From positions 82,982 through 146,981 of the forward strand of contig JAEYRX010000024.1 of NCBI GenBank assembly GCA_023435225.1: 64,000 nt of DNA. Direction: 5' to 3'. The translations under genes were made by a program, and so were the position numbers. This DNA comes from Bacillota bacterium. GTDB taxonomy: Bacteria; Bacillota; UBA4882; UBA8346. Below, one piece after another: positions 1 through 9,808 of the stretch. The notes below the pieces were generated by a model. It did not search any database and was not told the origin of the DNA. It saw nothing but the letters and a program-made list of their open reading frames with translations. The first letter of the stretch is position 1; the number at the start of each line of letters is the position of its first letter.

Positions 1-3
1 GAG

Positions 4-936
4 TTGAGAAAGATTATACGAAAAATATATGGATTAATACTTGATCAGCTATCATTTTTAATTATTGATAAATTCTTGAGTAAAGTTTTCTCATTATTTG
101 GTTGTTATTTATTTCGAAAACATTATTATCTGCCGATTCCGGAAAAGGAAGATTTGGTTTATCAAAAGGAAACAGAAATGGTGGGTGTAGAAATAAATGA
201 AAAACTGGCTTTTGAATTATTAGACAACGTCATTTTAAGATTTAAACCTGAGTTTAATTTATTTCCTATAGACAAACAAGCTCAACCGGATAAATATTAT
301 TTATTAAACAGCAGTTTTATGGCTATTGATGGGAATGTTTATTATTCACTAATCCGGTATTTAAAACCTAAAAAGGTAGTGGAGATAGGTTCCGGAAAAT
401 CCTCATTATTAGCGGCTGAGGCATGTGTTAGAAATTTAGCTGAATCTTATAATACTCAACTAATATTAATTGAACCTTATCCGCGGGAAATATTGAAAAA
501 AGGTTTTCCTGGTTTGTCGGAACTAAAAGAAAAAAAAGTACAGGAAATAAATGTTGGTTATTTTGAAACCTTGGAACCGGGGGATATATTATTCATTGAT
601 TCAAGCCATGCACTCAAATCCGGAGGAGATGTTTGGTATGAATATTGTGAGATTTTACCAAGATTAAAATCAGGTGTTTATGTTCACATTCATGATGTTT
701 CTTTACCAAAACCATACCCTAAAGTATATATTGATTTTCATTATTTTTGGAATGAACAATACTTATTACAAGCATTTTTGACTTTCAATCGTAAGTTTGA
801 AATAATTTGGCCCGGTAATTATCTAATGTGTAAATATCCAGAAAAAATGCGTTCGTCTTTTTTACCGGAGTATGATTTAATGATAAAAAAGTTTCCATCT
901 TCCGAGCCATCCAGTTTTTGGATGCGGGTAAAATGA
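4..936 (+). CDS. Class I SAM-dependent methyltransferase, possibly 5' partial
   Basis: Probably transfers a methyl group within the surface-glycan locus; the substrate cannot be told. A glycine-rich SAM-binding motif (VVEIGSGKSS, about residues 125-134) is followed by an acidic/aromatic strand (ILFIDSSHALKSGGDV, about residues 195-210), as in the Methyltransf_24-like group. The first 40 residues are hydrophobic and basic, so weak membrane association is possible. The first usable codon is TTG at 4 and no stop precedes it in the window, so the true start may lie upstream. The next gene begins 16 bp after the stop, which suggests one operon. Class is well supported; substrate unknown. Confidence 0.75.
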   Translation: MRKIIRKIYGLILDQLSFLIIDKFLSKVFSLFGCYLFRKHYYLPIPEKEDLVYQKETEMVGVEINEKLAFELLDNVILRFKPEFNLFPIDKQAQPDKYYLLNSSFMAIDGNVYYSLIRYLKPKKVVEIGSGKSSLLAAEACVRNLAESYNTQLILIEPYPREILKKGFPGLSELKEKKVQEINVGYFETLEPGDILFIDSSHALKSGGDVWYEYCEILPRLKSGVYVHIHDVSLPKPYPKVYIDFHYFWNEQYLLQAFLTFNRKFEIIWPGNYLMCKYPEKMRSSFLPEYDLMIKKFPSSEPSSFWMRVK

Positions 937-952
937 ATTTAGGATGGTAAAA

Positions 953-1978
953 ATGGAATTTTCACCAAAGGTTTCTATTATAATACCAGTTTATAATGGA
1001 GCCAACTATCTCCGTGAAGCTATTGATAGCGCTTTAGCCCAAACTTATAAAAACACTGAAATAATTGTAGTTAATGATGGCTCTAAAGATAATGGAAAAA
1101 CTGAAGAAATTGCTTTATCATATGGAGATCAAATTCGTTATCTTTATAAAGAAAATGGCGGGGTAGCCAGCGCTTTAAACTGTGGAATATTTAATATGAC
1201 CGGAGAATACTTTTCTTGGTTAAGTCATGATGATGTTTATTATCCTCAAAAAATTGAATTGCAGATAAAAGCGGTTGAGAAAGAAGAACATCCGGTAATC
1301 ATATATAGTGATTTTGATTGTATTGATTATAAATCGGATTATATCCGGACATACAGGGTAGAAGAGATTGATTCTTCGATACCATGGTACGATTTAATTG
1401 TTTCTTCTCCAATACATGGATGTACTGTTTTGATACCAAAAATTTGTTTTGATACGGTTGGTTTATTCAATGAACAATTGCGTTCGACCCAAGATGTTGA
1501 TATTTGGTTCAGGATGGTGAAGAATTTTCAATTTAAACACTTACCTGAGATTTTAATTAAATCAAGATATCATGATGAACAAGGTAGTTTTAAAATTCTT
1601 TCGCATAGGGATGAGTGTAATCATTTATATATTACTTATGTAAAAAAAATTCATGAATCGTCTACTTTACAAGATATACCATCATTATCACGTTTTTATA
1701 TTGAATTAGCTTTTGGACTTACAAAAAAGGAACTGTTTGAAGCGGCCTCAGCTGCGCTTAAAATTTCCAAAACTCATTTAAAACAGGATTTAATGCTTGT
1801 TAGACTAATCAATAAGTTCTATGTTTTAGGATGCAGAATTTCTTTTATATTCAGATATTTTAGAGGAGTTATCGTAAGTACTATCCGTGCTTCAAAATTA
1901 GGAAAGAAATTAATAATTCTTTTAAAAAGGTCAATTAAAAAAGAGAAAATTTATAATAATAACGGGGGAAAAATTTGA
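953..1978 (+). CDS. Family 2 glycosyltransferase
   Basis: GT-A fold glycosyltransferase for polysaccharide or glycolipid assembly on the cytoplasmic side of the membrane. The N-terminus reads VSIIIPVYNGANYL, followed by a nucleotide-binding VVNDGSKDN segment and a DD metal-binding pair in SWLSHDDVYY; these are GT2 hallmarks. A basic C-terminal tail may touch the membrane. I chose ATG 953 because AGGATGG at 941-947 sits at a normal distance; an in-frame ATG at 944 is the alternative. Its stop overlaps the start of the next gene (TTGA), showing translational coupling. Donor and acceptor sugars cannot be inferred. Confidence 0.88.
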   Translation: MEFSPKVSIIIPVYNGANYLREAIDSALAQTYKNTEIIVVNDGSKDNGKTEEIALSYGDQIRYLYKENGGVASALNCGIFNMTGEYFSWLSHDDVYYPQKIELQIKAVEKEEHPVIIYSDFDCIDYKSDYIRTYRVEEIDSSIPWYDLIVSSPIHGCTVLIPKICFDTVGLFNEQLRSTQDVDIWFRMVKNFQFKHLPEILIKSRYHDEQGSFKILSHRDECNHLYITYVKKIHESSTLQDIPSLSRFYIELAFGLTKKELFEAASAALKISKTHLKQDLMLVRLINKFYVLGCRISFIFRYFRGVIVSTIRASKLGKKLIILLKRSIKKEKIYNNNGGKI

Positions 1979-3042
1979 AGTTAGCCATTTTAGCAAATGA
2001 ATCCTCAATCCATACAATAAAATGGGCTAATGAAATGGCCGACAGAGGGCACGAAGTTTATCTGATAAGCTTGCGTCACAATTCAAACTTGCCAATGTGT
2101 AGGAAAAATGTCAGGCAATACTTATTGCCATTTCCGGCCCCAATAGGATACTATTTAAATTGCCTCTTTTTAAGAAGCGTATTGAGTAAAATTCAGCCGG
2201 ATCTTTTGCATACACATTATGCAAGTGGATATGGCACTTTGGGTAGACTGAGCGGTTTTCATCCCAATTTACTTTCAGTATGGGGTAGTGATGTTTTTGA
2301 ATTTCCATATCAATCAAAACTAAAGATGAGGATCATTCAATTAAATATTCTTAATGCTGATCAACTTTCTTCAACTAGTTGGATAATGAAAGAACAGACA
2401 GAACTAATTCAAAAACCTAAGAAAGATATTAAAGTAATTCCTTTCGGTGTTGATTGTAAACAATTTTCTCCCAAACAAAAGCCGCATTCGGAGATATTAA
2501 GAATAGGAACAATTAAAACTTTGGAAGAAACATATGGAATTTCCACTTTAATCAGAGCCTTTTCAATCCTAAAGAAACAATTGATGAACACCGAATTAAT
2601 AATAATCGGCTCAGGTTCTCAAGAATCAGAGCTAAAACGCTTAACTAATGAGTTAAAACTTGAAGATTCAATTAAATTTATCGGATCAATTGAACATTCC
2701 GATGTCCCCAAATGGCTGAACAGTTTTGATATTTTTGTAGCACTAAGTAACAGTGAGAGTTTTGGCGTAGCTGTTTTAGAAGCGTCTGCATGCGGTTTAC
2801 CCGTATTGGTTTCTGATGTGGGAGGTCTTCCAGAGGTGGTTATAAATGGATCTACAGGATTTGTTATTCCCAAGCAGAATTCTATGGCGGCAGCTGATAA
2901 GTTACTACAAATGGCAACAAATAATGCTTTGAGGGAGAGAATGGGAAGTAAGGGCCGGGATTTTGTAGTCAAAAATTATGAATGGGGAAAATGTGCCGAT
3001 CAAATGGAAGATTTATATAAACAGGTTATTAGGGATGTTTGA
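1975..3042 (+). CDS. Family 4 glycosyltransferase (GT-B fold)
   Basis: Retaining GT4-type sugar transferase acting in glycan assembly. The N-terminal half has the Rossmann-like opening (KLAILANESSIHTIKWANEM) and an HTHYASGYGTL loop. The C-terminal half has the donor-binding segment with SNSESFGVAVLEASACGLPV, the classical EX7E motif (about residues 260-280). Length of 355 residues is normal for the family. Start TTG at 1975 follows GGGGGAAAAA and overlaps the previous stop by 4 bases. The specific sugar is unknown. Confidence 0.88.
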   Translation: MKLAILANESSIHTIKWANEMADRGHEVYLISLRHNSNLPMCRKNVRQYLLPFPAPIGYYLNCLFLRSVLSKIQPDLLHTHYASGYGTLGRLSGFHPNLLSVWGSDVFEFPYQSKLKMRIIQLNILNADQLSSTSWIMKEQTELIQKPKKDIKVIPFGVDCKQFSPKQKPHSEILRIGTIKTLEETYGISTLIRAFSILKKQLMNTELIIIGSGSQESELKRLTNELKLEDSIKFIGSIEHSDVPKWLNSFDIFVALSNSESFGVAVLEASACGLPVLVSDVGGLPEVVINGSTGFVIPKQNSMAAADKLLQMATNNALRERMGSKGRDFVVKNYEWGKCADQMEDLYKQVIRDV

Positions 3043-3186
3043 ATGAGGAGTGTATAATGAATTATTAGAACATTGACTCCTTAAAAAGTTTTTTTAATTC
3101 AGCTGGGATTATTTATATGCATCAAATGCATCAAAAATTTCATTGTAATTAAGACTTATATATTTTGTTTAATTGGAGATTTGAAA

Positions 3187-3888
3187 ATGCTGGTAGCAAT
3201 ACATCAACCTAACTTTTTCCCTTGGCTTGGGTATTTCAACAAAATCTTACGTGTAGATCTATTTGTTATTATGGATGATGTGGCCTATCCGAAAAGCGGT
3301 AATAGTATGGGGAGTTATACCAATAGAGTAAAATTATTAATCCAAAATCAACCTAATTGGATTAGTTGCCCGGTAATGCGGGAACATGGTATCCAAATAA
3401 TCAAAAATATCCAAATAAATAAAAGTTTGGATTGGCCTGGAAAAGTTATTAAAATAATTGAGCAAAATTATAAAAAAGCCCCTTATTTTGAAGAGATTTG
3501 GAGTTGGCTCCAGGCTATGCTGGAAAGGGATACTACTCAGTTATCTCAACTGAATACTGCGAATATTATCGAAATATGTAATAAGTTAGCCATTCAAAAG
3601 CCTTTGGTAATCCAATCCGAATTGACAACAAAGGAAAGTTCCACCGACTTACTCATCGAAATAATACGGAAAGTTGGAGGTACGGCTTATTTATGTGGCG
3701 AAGGGGCAGCTAAGTATCAGGAAGATAATAAGTTTGAATCTGCTGGAATTACATTAGTCCGTCAAAATTATAAACATCCTCAGTATGACCAAAAGGGAGT
3801 CCCTGAATTTGTTCCGGGATTATCAATTATTGACGCCTTAATGCACTGCGGTTTTGAAGGAACAAGGGAATTATTAAATACCCGGTAA
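3187..3888 (+). CDS. WbqC-like family protein
   Basis: Belongs by its opening (VAIHQPNFFPWLGYFNKI, residues 3-20) to the WbqC-like family, found almost only in surface-polysaccharide loci and thought to act in making or attaching modified sugars; the biochemical role is not settled. Conserved-looking blocks include a VIMDDVAYPKSG segment, a NRVKLL block and a C-terminal LSIIDALMHCG segment. ATG 3187 is preferred over TTG 3181 because the GGAG at 3175-3178 is properly spaced only for the ATG. It precedes a PIG-L deacetylase by about 70 bp, so both may work on an amino sugar (inference). Confidence 0.8.
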   Translation: MLVAIHQPNFFPWLGYFNKILRVDLFVIMDDVAYPKSGNSMGSYTNRVKLLIQNQPNWISCPVMREHGIQIIKNIQINKSLDWPGKVIKIIEQNYKKAPYFEEIWSWLQAMLERDTTQLSQLNTANIIEICNKLAIQKPLVIQSELTTKESSTDLLIEIIRKVGGTAYLCGEGAAKYQEDNKFESAGITLVRQNYKHPQYDQKGVPEFVPGLSIIDALMHCGFEGTRELLNTR

Positions 3889-3957
3889 TAATATTGTTTC
3901 ATTAAGCTGTTAGTCAAGAAGAATTAATAATATTACAATCATTATTAGAGGTATAAT

Positions 3958-4590
3958 ATGGAATATCAAAGAGTATTAGTTCTTGCTCCACACACTGATG
4001 ATGAATTAGGCTGCGGGGGTACTATAGCCAGAATGGTAGAGGAAGGGAAAGAGGTTTTTGCCGCAGCTTTTTCAACCGCTGAAGAGTCATTACCGGAGGG
4101 CGCTCCTACCGGAACGTTAAAACAAGAATTTCTACTTGCATTACCTACATTAGGGGTACCTGCTGAAAACCTTTTTGTTTACGATTATCCGGTTCGAAGA
4201 TTATCCTATTATCGGCAGGACGTTTTAGAGGATTTAATTAAGTTAAGGCAGAAGATTAAGCCTAATTTAATTCTTTTACCTTCGGGGAATGATCTTCATC
4301 AAGATCACCAAGTTGTCTATGCAGAAGGGTTACGTGCCTTTAAAGATCTATCAGTCTTAGGTTATGAGCTTCCTTGGAATCATATTTCTTTTTCAGCACA
4401 AGCATTTGTAGTATTGGAAAAACACCATATAGACAGAAAATGGGAGGCGCTAAAAGCATATCATTCTCAATTTGAGTTGGGGCGTAATTATTTTTCTCAA
4501 GATTTTGTTCAAAGTTTAGCTCGGGTAAGAGGAACCCAGGTGAAAACAGATTATGCAGAAGCCTTTGAAGTCATACGGATTAAATTATAA
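3958..4590 (+). CDS. PIG-L / LmbE family deacetylase
   Basis: Zinc-dependent N-deacetylase-type enzyme. The signature near the N-terminus is LAPHTDDELGCGGT (residues 9-22), matching the family AHPDDE motif with Thr in place of Pro, and a second metal/active-site motif LHQDHQ occurs near residue 115. Family members remove acetyl groups from N-acetylglucosamine-type sugars such as GlcNAc-PI, bacillithiol and antibiotic precursors. The length of 210 residues is typical. In this locus it may make a free amino sugar that is then modified. AGAGG at 3948-3952 serves the ATG. Confidence 0.87.
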   Translation: MEYQRVLVLAPHTDDELGCGGTIARMVEEGKEVFAAAFSTAEESLPEGAPTGTLKQEFLLALPTLGVPAENLFVYDYPVRRLSYYRQDVLEDLIKLRQKIKPNLILLPSGNDLHQDHQVVYAEGLRAFKDLSVLGYELPWNHISFSAQAFVVLEKHHIDRKWEALKAYHSQFELGRNYFSQDFVQSLARVRGTQVKTDYAEAFEVIRIKL

Positions 4591-4643
4591 TTTATTACTT
4601 CATAAAGAAAATCTAATAATAAATTAATGGAGATTCTTTTATT

Positions 4644-5957
4644 ATGAATCAAGATATAATAAATCAACCATCGGCTAAGACTACCGATTCTTTACGGGTA
4701 TGGTTAGTAACAATTGGTGAACCTTTACCAATTGATAGTTCTAATGAACGGTTATATCGAATAGGTATCCTGGCTGACAAGTTGATAAAAAGAGGTCATG
4801 AAGTTATCTGGTGGAGTTCAACACTAGATCATATTAAAAAAAGGCATCGTCACTCCAAAGATCATTCAATTTCATTATCACCCAAATATCATTTAAAACT
4901 ATTGCATTCTTTAATATATAAAAAAAATATATCATTAATACGTGTGATTAACCATTATGGGGTTGCCAAAAAATTTGCTAAATTGTCTAAATATGAACCG
5001 ACACCGGATATTATTATATCCTCAGTACCACCGTTAGAATTAAGTCTAGCTGCAGTTAAATATGGTAAAAAAAGAGGCGTTCCGGTTATACTTGATGCCC
5101 GAGATATGTGGCCTGATATTTTTGTAGATATTGTTCCTAAATGGGGACGATGGTTATTTAAGATGGCGCTCTATCCAATGTTCAGGATCGCCAAAAGCGC
5201 TTTTAAAGGAGCTTCTGCAATCATAGGGATTACTCCGGATTTTGTTAACTGGGGTATTAATTATGCAGAGAGAGTAAGAACTAATATAGATTGTGATTTT
5301 CCATTGGGATATCAAGATAAAATCCCAAATACGGAAGCTATAAAACAAGCCGAGGATTTTTGGGACGGATTAGGAATTAATAATTTTGATAAAAATGAGT
5401 TTACAATTTGTTATTTTGGTACAATAGGACCGTGGTTTGAATTCGATACCATCATTAAGGCGGTTGATAAACTAAATGCTCTAAAATTATCATTTAATTT
5501 CGTATTATGTGGAGATGGCGACTATTTAAACCAGTACCAGGAAATTGCTAAAAATTATCCCAACATTATTTTTCCGGGATGGGTAGGAGAAGCTCAAATT
5601 TGGACTCTAATGCGCAGATCAAAAGTAGGATTACTACCTTACAGGAGTACGAAAGATTTTCAAGTCTCCATTCCAAACAAAATTCCGGAATACCTTTCAG
5701 CCGGTTTACCGGTAATTTCTAGTTTACAGGGTATATCTAATGAGATTATTACCGTACATGATTGTGGAATAACATATGAAAATGGAGATCCGGAAAGTTT
5801 GGCGTCTGTATTAGAAAATTTGTATTATAATCCGAATAAATTAAAAACTCTATCAAAAAATGCTTACAAATTATTTCAAGGAAAATTTGTGGCCGAAAAA
5901 GTTTATGGGCAATTAATAGATTATCTTGAATCCATAGTTGTTAATTATAAAAAATAA
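4644..5957 (+). CDS. Glycosyltransferase, GT4-like (WbuB-type)
   Basis: GT-B fold glycosyltransferase of 437 residues. The N-terminal domain includes the acceptor-side region LDARDMWPDIFVDIVP (about residues 150-165), a motif of WbuB-like enzymes. The C-terminal domain has CYFGTIGPWFEFDTIIKAVD and LLPYRSTKDF...SIPNKIPEYLSAGLPVI, the donor-binding region. It probably adds a sugar to a lipid-linked or polymer intermediate. The next gene starts 12 bp downstream and looks coupled. Fold and broad role are secure; donor and acceptor unknown. Confidence 0.86.
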   Translation: MNQDIINQPSAKTTDSLRVWLVTIGEPLPIDSSNERLYRIGILADKLIKRGHEVIWWSSTLDHIKKRHRHSKDHSISLSPKYHLKLLHSLIYKKNISLIRVINHYGVAKKFAKLSKYEPTPDIIISSVPPLELSLAAVKYGKKRGVPVILDARDMWPDIFVDIVPKWGRWLFKMALYPMFRIAKSAFKGASAIIGITPDFVNWGINYAERVRTNIDCDFPLGYQDKIPNTEAIKQAEDFWDGLGINNFDKNEFTICYFGTIGPWFEFDTIIKAVDKLNALKLSFNFVLCGDGDYLNQYQEIAKNYPNIIFPGWVGEAQIWTLMRRSKVGLLPYRSTKDFQVSIPNKIPEYLSAGLPVISSLQGISNEIITVHDCGITYENGDPESLASVLENLYYNPNKLKTLSKNAYKLFQGKFVAEKVYGQLIDYLESIVVNYKK

Positions 5958-5969
5958 GGAGTGTTTCCA

Positions 5970-6743
5970 TTGACAGATTATTTATCTGTAACCGAACTTG
6001 CCGGTGATGAAGTTACTCAAGAACAGATAAATAGGATTTGTAACCGTTATTATTGGGCGGGAAAGTATTGCTCCAATAAAGATGTATTGGAAGTCGCCTG
6101 TGGAACCGGACAAGGATTGGGATATTTAGCTAAAATTGCCAAGGATATTCAAGCTGGGGATTATTCCGAGGCAATGGTGAAAATTGCTAAAGAGTATTAC
6201 GGTAACAGAATCTCCATCAGCCAATTTGATGCACAAGATATCCCTTATCCGGATAAATCTATGGATGTTATTATACTTTTTGAAGCGATATATTATATTC
6301 CTTCAGCTGATAATTTCGTCAAAGAATGTCGCCGCATACTTAGAGAAAACGGAATTATTCTAATTGTAACCGCTAATAAAGATTTATTTGATTTTAATCC
6401 TAGTCCGTATAGTGTTAGTTATTACGGAGTGGTTGAGTTAAACGATTTGTTAAAAAAGCATGGATTTACTGCGGAATTTTTCGGAGATACATCGGTAAAT
6501 GAATTATCTTTAAGACAAAAAGTACTGCGACCGGTTAAAAAGTTAGTTGTTAAGCTTGGACTTATGCCGAAAACAATGAATGGAAAGAAGTTTTTAAAAA
6601 CATTGGTTTTTGGCGAACTAGTTAAAATGCCTTATGAAATAGAAGGAGGAACGGCAATATATGTCGAACCAACTAAATTAAATTCAGATCAGCCTGATCA
6701 AAATCATAAAGTACTTTATTGTGCAGCTACAAAAACTGATTGA
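5970..6743 (+). CDS. Class I SAM-dependent methyltransferase
   Basis: Methyltransferase probably acting on a sugar or glycan end. Motif I is VLEVACGTGQGLGYLA (about residues 38-53), followed by GDYSEAMV and the post-motif DAQDIPYPDKSMDVIILFEA, as in Methyltransf_11-type enzymes. TTG 5970 is preferred to GTG 5961 because AAGGAG at 5956-5961 overlaps the GTG and is ideally spaced for the TTG. It follows the glycosyltransferase by 12 bp and precedes the sugar-phosphate transferase by 27 bp. Substrate unknown. Confidence 0.83.
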   Translation: MTDYLSVTELAGDEVTQEQINRICNRYYWAGKYCSNKDVLEVACGTGQGLGYLAKIAKDIQAGDYSEAMVKIAKEYYGNRISISQFDAQDIPYPDKSMDVIILFEAIYYIPSADNFVKECRRILRENGIILIVTANKDLFDFNPSPYSVSYYGVVELNDLLKKHGFTAEFFGDTSVNELSLRQKVLRPVKKLVVKLGLMPKTMNGKKFLKTLVFGELVKMPYEIEGGTAIYVEPTKLNSDQPDQNHKVLYCAATKTD

Positions 6744-6770
6744 TAAAAATTTATAACTGGAGGCGCTTAA

Positions 6771-7409
6771 ATGATTAAGCGCATATTTGACTTTATATTT
6801 GCTTTACTGGGGCTTATAATCCTAAGTCCGATTTTTTTATTTTTTGCTATCTGTATTAAAGTTGAATCCAAAGGCCCGGTATTTTATCGAGGGACCAGAG
6901 TAGGGCGTTTTGGGAAGCCTTTTCGAATTTTTAAGTTTCGCAGTATGGTTGAAAATGCGGAAAGGATGGGAGCATCTTCAACAGGTGAATCCGATATGAG
7001 AGTCACAAAAGTGGGGCGTTTTATTCGTAAGTTTAAGCTTGATGAATTCTCACAGTTAATTAATGTTCTTTTTGGTGACATGAGTCTGGTAGGCCCACGG
7101 CCGGAAGTTCAAAAATTTGTGGATTTATATACCGAAGAAGAGAGGAAACTCCTTACTCTTCGTCCCGGAATTACCGATTGGTCTTCAATTAAATTTCATA
7201 ATGAAGGAGAAATAATTGAAAAATCCGGTATTGAAGATGCAGATGAAGCTTATGCCAAGTTAATTCGTCCTGAGAAGCTACGCCTTCAACTTAAGTACTT
7301 ACATGAAAATAATTTGTGGATTGATACTAAAATTATTTTTTCAACAATTATTACAATTTTTACAACGCGGATTGGTTTAAAACCCGTCGGTATTCCAAAA
7401 GAATATTGA
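6771..7409 (+). CDS. Membrane sugar-1-phosphate transferase (bacterial sugar transferase family)
   Basis: Likely initiating enzyme of the glycan locus: moves a sugar-1-phosphate from a nucleotide sugar to undecaprenyl phosphate. It has the small monotopic PglC-like size (212 residues), an N-terminal re-entrant hydrophobic helix (FIFALLGLIILSPIFLFFAI, residues 8-27), then GPVFYRGTRVGRFGKPFRIF, KFRSMV, the RFIRKFKLDEFSQLINVLFG block and SLVGPRPE. All are family hallmarks. AGGCGCTTAA provides only a modest ribosome site before the ATG. The sugar transferred is not predictable; many such enzymes use diNAc-bacillosamine, GalNAc or galactose. Confidence 0.92.
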   Translation: MIKRIFDFIFALLGLIILSPIFLFFAICIKVESKGPVFYRGTRVGRFGKPFRIFKFRSMVENAERMGASSTGESDMRVTKVGRFIRKFKLDEFSQLINVLFGDMSLVGPRPEVQKFVDLYTEEERKLLTLRPGITDWSSIKFHNEGEIIEKSGIEDADEAYAKLIRPEKLRLQLKYLHENNLWIDTKIIFSTIITIFTTRIGLKPVGIPKEY

Positions 7410-7483
7410 TTTACATCATTTTTTCATAGATACAGATTCAAGTAGGGTAGTATGAATTCCAGATATTGAAAAGGGGAAAAGTT

Positions 7484-8590
7484 ATGGCTTATAAAGTGCG
7501 TTTCGTTAATCCGGTAAGGAATTATCAAATGATTAAGGATGAAATTGACAAAGCTTACTTTGAGGTAATGTCAAAGGGAGATCTTATCGACCGGGGACAA
7601 TTAAAATCTTTTGAAGAAAATCTGGCCAAATTTGTTGGCACTAAATATGCAGTAGGGTTAAACAGCGGATATGATGCTCTTCATATGTCACTGCTGGCTG
7701 CAGGGATTGGATCTGGGGATGAGGTGATTGTCCCGGCCCATACATTTGTAGCTACTTGTTCGGCAGTAGTTAATGTGGGGGCAACTCCGGTTTTAGTTGA
7801 TGTTACAAAAGATTTTAATATTGATGTTGATAAAATTGAAGAAGCGATTACTTCGCGTACAAGGGGCATTATTCCGGTTCATTTAAGTGGCTATATGGCT
7901 GATATGCCAAGAATTATGAAAATAGCCGAGCAACATAAACTAGTAATAGTTGAAGATGCCTGCCAAAGTTTAGGTAGTAGTATAAATGGTAAAGGCGCCG
8001 GTTCTTGGGGATTAACCGGTTGCTGGAGTTTTTATCCATTTAAAATACTTGGTTGCTATGGGGATGGAGGAGCCATTACAACAAATGATCCTGATGTAGC
8101 CGAATTTGCGACCCGGATGAGGTATAATGGTGAAGATAGACATACAGGAGAGTATCATGGTCATGGTTTCACTTGTTTACTTGATAACCTCCAAGCAGCT
8201 TTCTTAGATGTCAAATTACGATATCTTCCGGCATGGATTGTACGAAGAAAACAAATAGCCGAGCGCTATAGGACGGCTCTTTTGGATTTAGAGGATTTAC
8301 TTCTTCCTCATTATAACCGGCCTGGGTTTGATCATATCTATCAAAACTATACTATTCGTTCAAAACAAGGTAATGAATTCTCAGAATATCTCAAGGAAAA
8401 CGGGATCGAAGTGCTCACTCAATTTAGAAAGCCTTATTACAAACATGAAGCCCTTAAATTAGTCGACAGAGGATTTCCGGAGACTGAGGCTTTAAGTCGC
8501 GAAGTATGTTCTTTGCCGATGAATGTTGAAATTACTGATGAAGAAATTGATTGTGTAATTCAGGTAGTTCGGTCGTTTTATGAGAAGTAA
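7484..8590 (+). CDS. DegT/DnrJ/EryC1/StrS sugar aminotransferase
   Basis: PLP-dependent aminotransferase that converts a nucleotide-linked keto sugar to an amino sugar. The PLP-binding lysine lies in SFYPFKILGCYGDGGAI, and the GLNSGYDALHMSL and VEDACQSLGS blocks are typical of the family. Length of 368 residues fits. ATG 7484 was chosen because AAAAGGGG at 7469-7476 is well placed for it; an upstream in-frame TTG (7466) overlaps the ribosome site. Together with the following aminotransferase and transketolase genes it suggests synthesis of an unusual amino sugar, but no matching nucleotide-sugar 4,6-dehydratase is visible apart from Gmd. Confidence 0.9.
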   Translation: MAYKVRFVNPVRNYQMIKDEIDKAYFEVMSKGDLIDRGQLKSFEENLAKFVGTKYAVGLNSGYDALHMSLLAAGIGSGDEVIVPAHTFVATCSAVVNVGATPVLVDVTKDFNIDVDKIEEAITSRTRGIIPVHLSGYMADMPRIMKIAEQHKLVIVEDACQSLGSSINGKGAGSWGLTGCWSFYPFKILGCYGDGGAITTNDPDVAEFATRMRYNGEDRHTGEYHGHGFTCLLDNLQAAFLDVKLRYLPAWIVRRKQIAERYRTALLDLEDLLLPHYNRPGFDHIYQNYTIRSKQGNEFSEYLKENGIEVLTQFRKPYYKHEALKLVDRGFPETEALSREVCSLPMNVEITDEEIDCVIQVVRSFYEK

Positions 8591-8623
8591 TCATTTAGCT
8601 ACACTTAAATAATGGAGGATTAA

Positions 8624-9805
8624 ATGAAAGAGCTATCAAGAATAACAGAAACTTTTTCCGAATCGGTAATTAGAGAAATGACTCGTATTTGCGATGCCGC
8701 CGGAGGTTATAATCTTTCGCAGGGATTTCCCGATTTTGAAAGTCCGAAAGCAATCAAAGAGGCGGCTATTGAGGCAATAAATGCTGATTGGAACCAATAT
8801 CCGGTTACCTTCGGAGAACCGGAGTTGCGCGAAGCAATCAGTAAAAAAGTATTGAGCTATAATGGTATTAAATGCAATCCGGATACTGATATTACGGTAA
8901 CTTGCGGTGCCACCGAGGCAATGATTGCAACTTTGAAAGCTTTGATTAATCCTGGAGATGAGATTGTCATTTTTGAACCATTTTATGAAAATTACGGGCC
9001 GGATGGGATTCTTTCCGGGGCTACACCCCGTTATGTGACTTTATATGCTCCTGATTGGAGATATTCATCCGATGAGCTTGCTAAGGCTTTTAATAAAAAA
9101 ACTAAAGCAATTGTTATTAATACTCCTAATAATCCTACTGGTAAAGTATTTTCCAGAAAAGAACTGGAGGAGATCGCCGCTTTATGTATAAAATGGGATG
9201 CATATGCTGTAACAGACGAGATTTATGAACACATTCTGTATGATGGGGCAGAGCATATTTCACTGGCCGCAATTCCCGGGATGGAGAATCGGACAGTTAC
9301 CATTAATTCAATATCAAAGACTTATTCCGTAACCGGATGGCGAGTCGGTTGGGCTATTGCCAATGAAACGATCACCAAACGCATTCGGAAAGTCCATGAC
9401 TTTCTTACCGTAGGCGCTCCAACTCCTTTTCAACATGCAGCCGTTAAGGCGTTAGCCTTCCCAAAGGAGTATTATCAATGCTTACAAGCACATTATCTGG
9501 AAGCAAGGCATTTTTTATATGACTTACTGCAAAAAGTCGGTTTTAGCCCTTGTTTGCCGAAGGGGGCTTATTATATTATTGCAGATATAGCTAATTTAAA
9601 GAAAAAGCTAAATACCGGCAACGATTTTGAATTCAGTCGTAAATTAATTGAGATGACTGGAGTAGCAACTGTTCCAGGCTCTTCTTTCTATTCCGAAAAG
9701 GAAAAAGGAATAAATCAAGTTAGATTTTGTTTTTGTAAAAAATGGGAAACTTTACATGCGGTCGAGAAAGCATTTACCTTGAAATTACTTTTACTTATGA
9801 ATTAA
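8624..9805 (+). CDS. PLP-dependent aminotransferase, class I/II (fold type I)
   Basis: Aspartate-aminotransferase-like enzyme of 393 residues. Visible hallmarks are YNLSQGFPDFESP, VTCGATEAMIATLKAL, NTPNNPTGKVF (substrate/PLP contact) and the Schiff-base lysine in SISKTYSVTGWRVGW. Relatives include aspartate, aromatic and kynurenine aminotransferases. Being in a glycan locus between a DegT aminotransferase and a split transketolase, it may serve a dedicated pathway rather than central metabolism (inference). GGAGG at 8613-8617 precedes the ATG. The substrate cannot be read from the sequence. Confidence 0.87.
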   Translation: MKELSRITETFSESVIREMTRICDAAGGYNLSQGFPDFESPKAIKEAAIEAINADWNQYPVTFGEPELREAISKKVLSYNGIKCNPDTDITVTCGATEAMIATLKALINPGDEIVIFEPFYENYGPDGILSGATPRYVTLYAPDWRYSSDELAKAFNKKTKAIVINTPNNPTGKVFSRKELEEIAALCIKWDAYAVTDEIYEHILYDGAEHISLAAIPGMENRTVTINSISKTYSVTGWRVGWAIANETITKRIRKVHDFLTVGAPTPFQHAAVKALAFPKEYYQCLQAHYLEARHFLYDLLQKVGFSPCLPKGAYYIIADIANLKKKLNTGNDFEFSRKLIEMTGVATVPGSSFYSEKEKGINQVRFCFCKKWETLHAVEKAFTLKLLLLMN

Positions 9806-9808
9806 GGA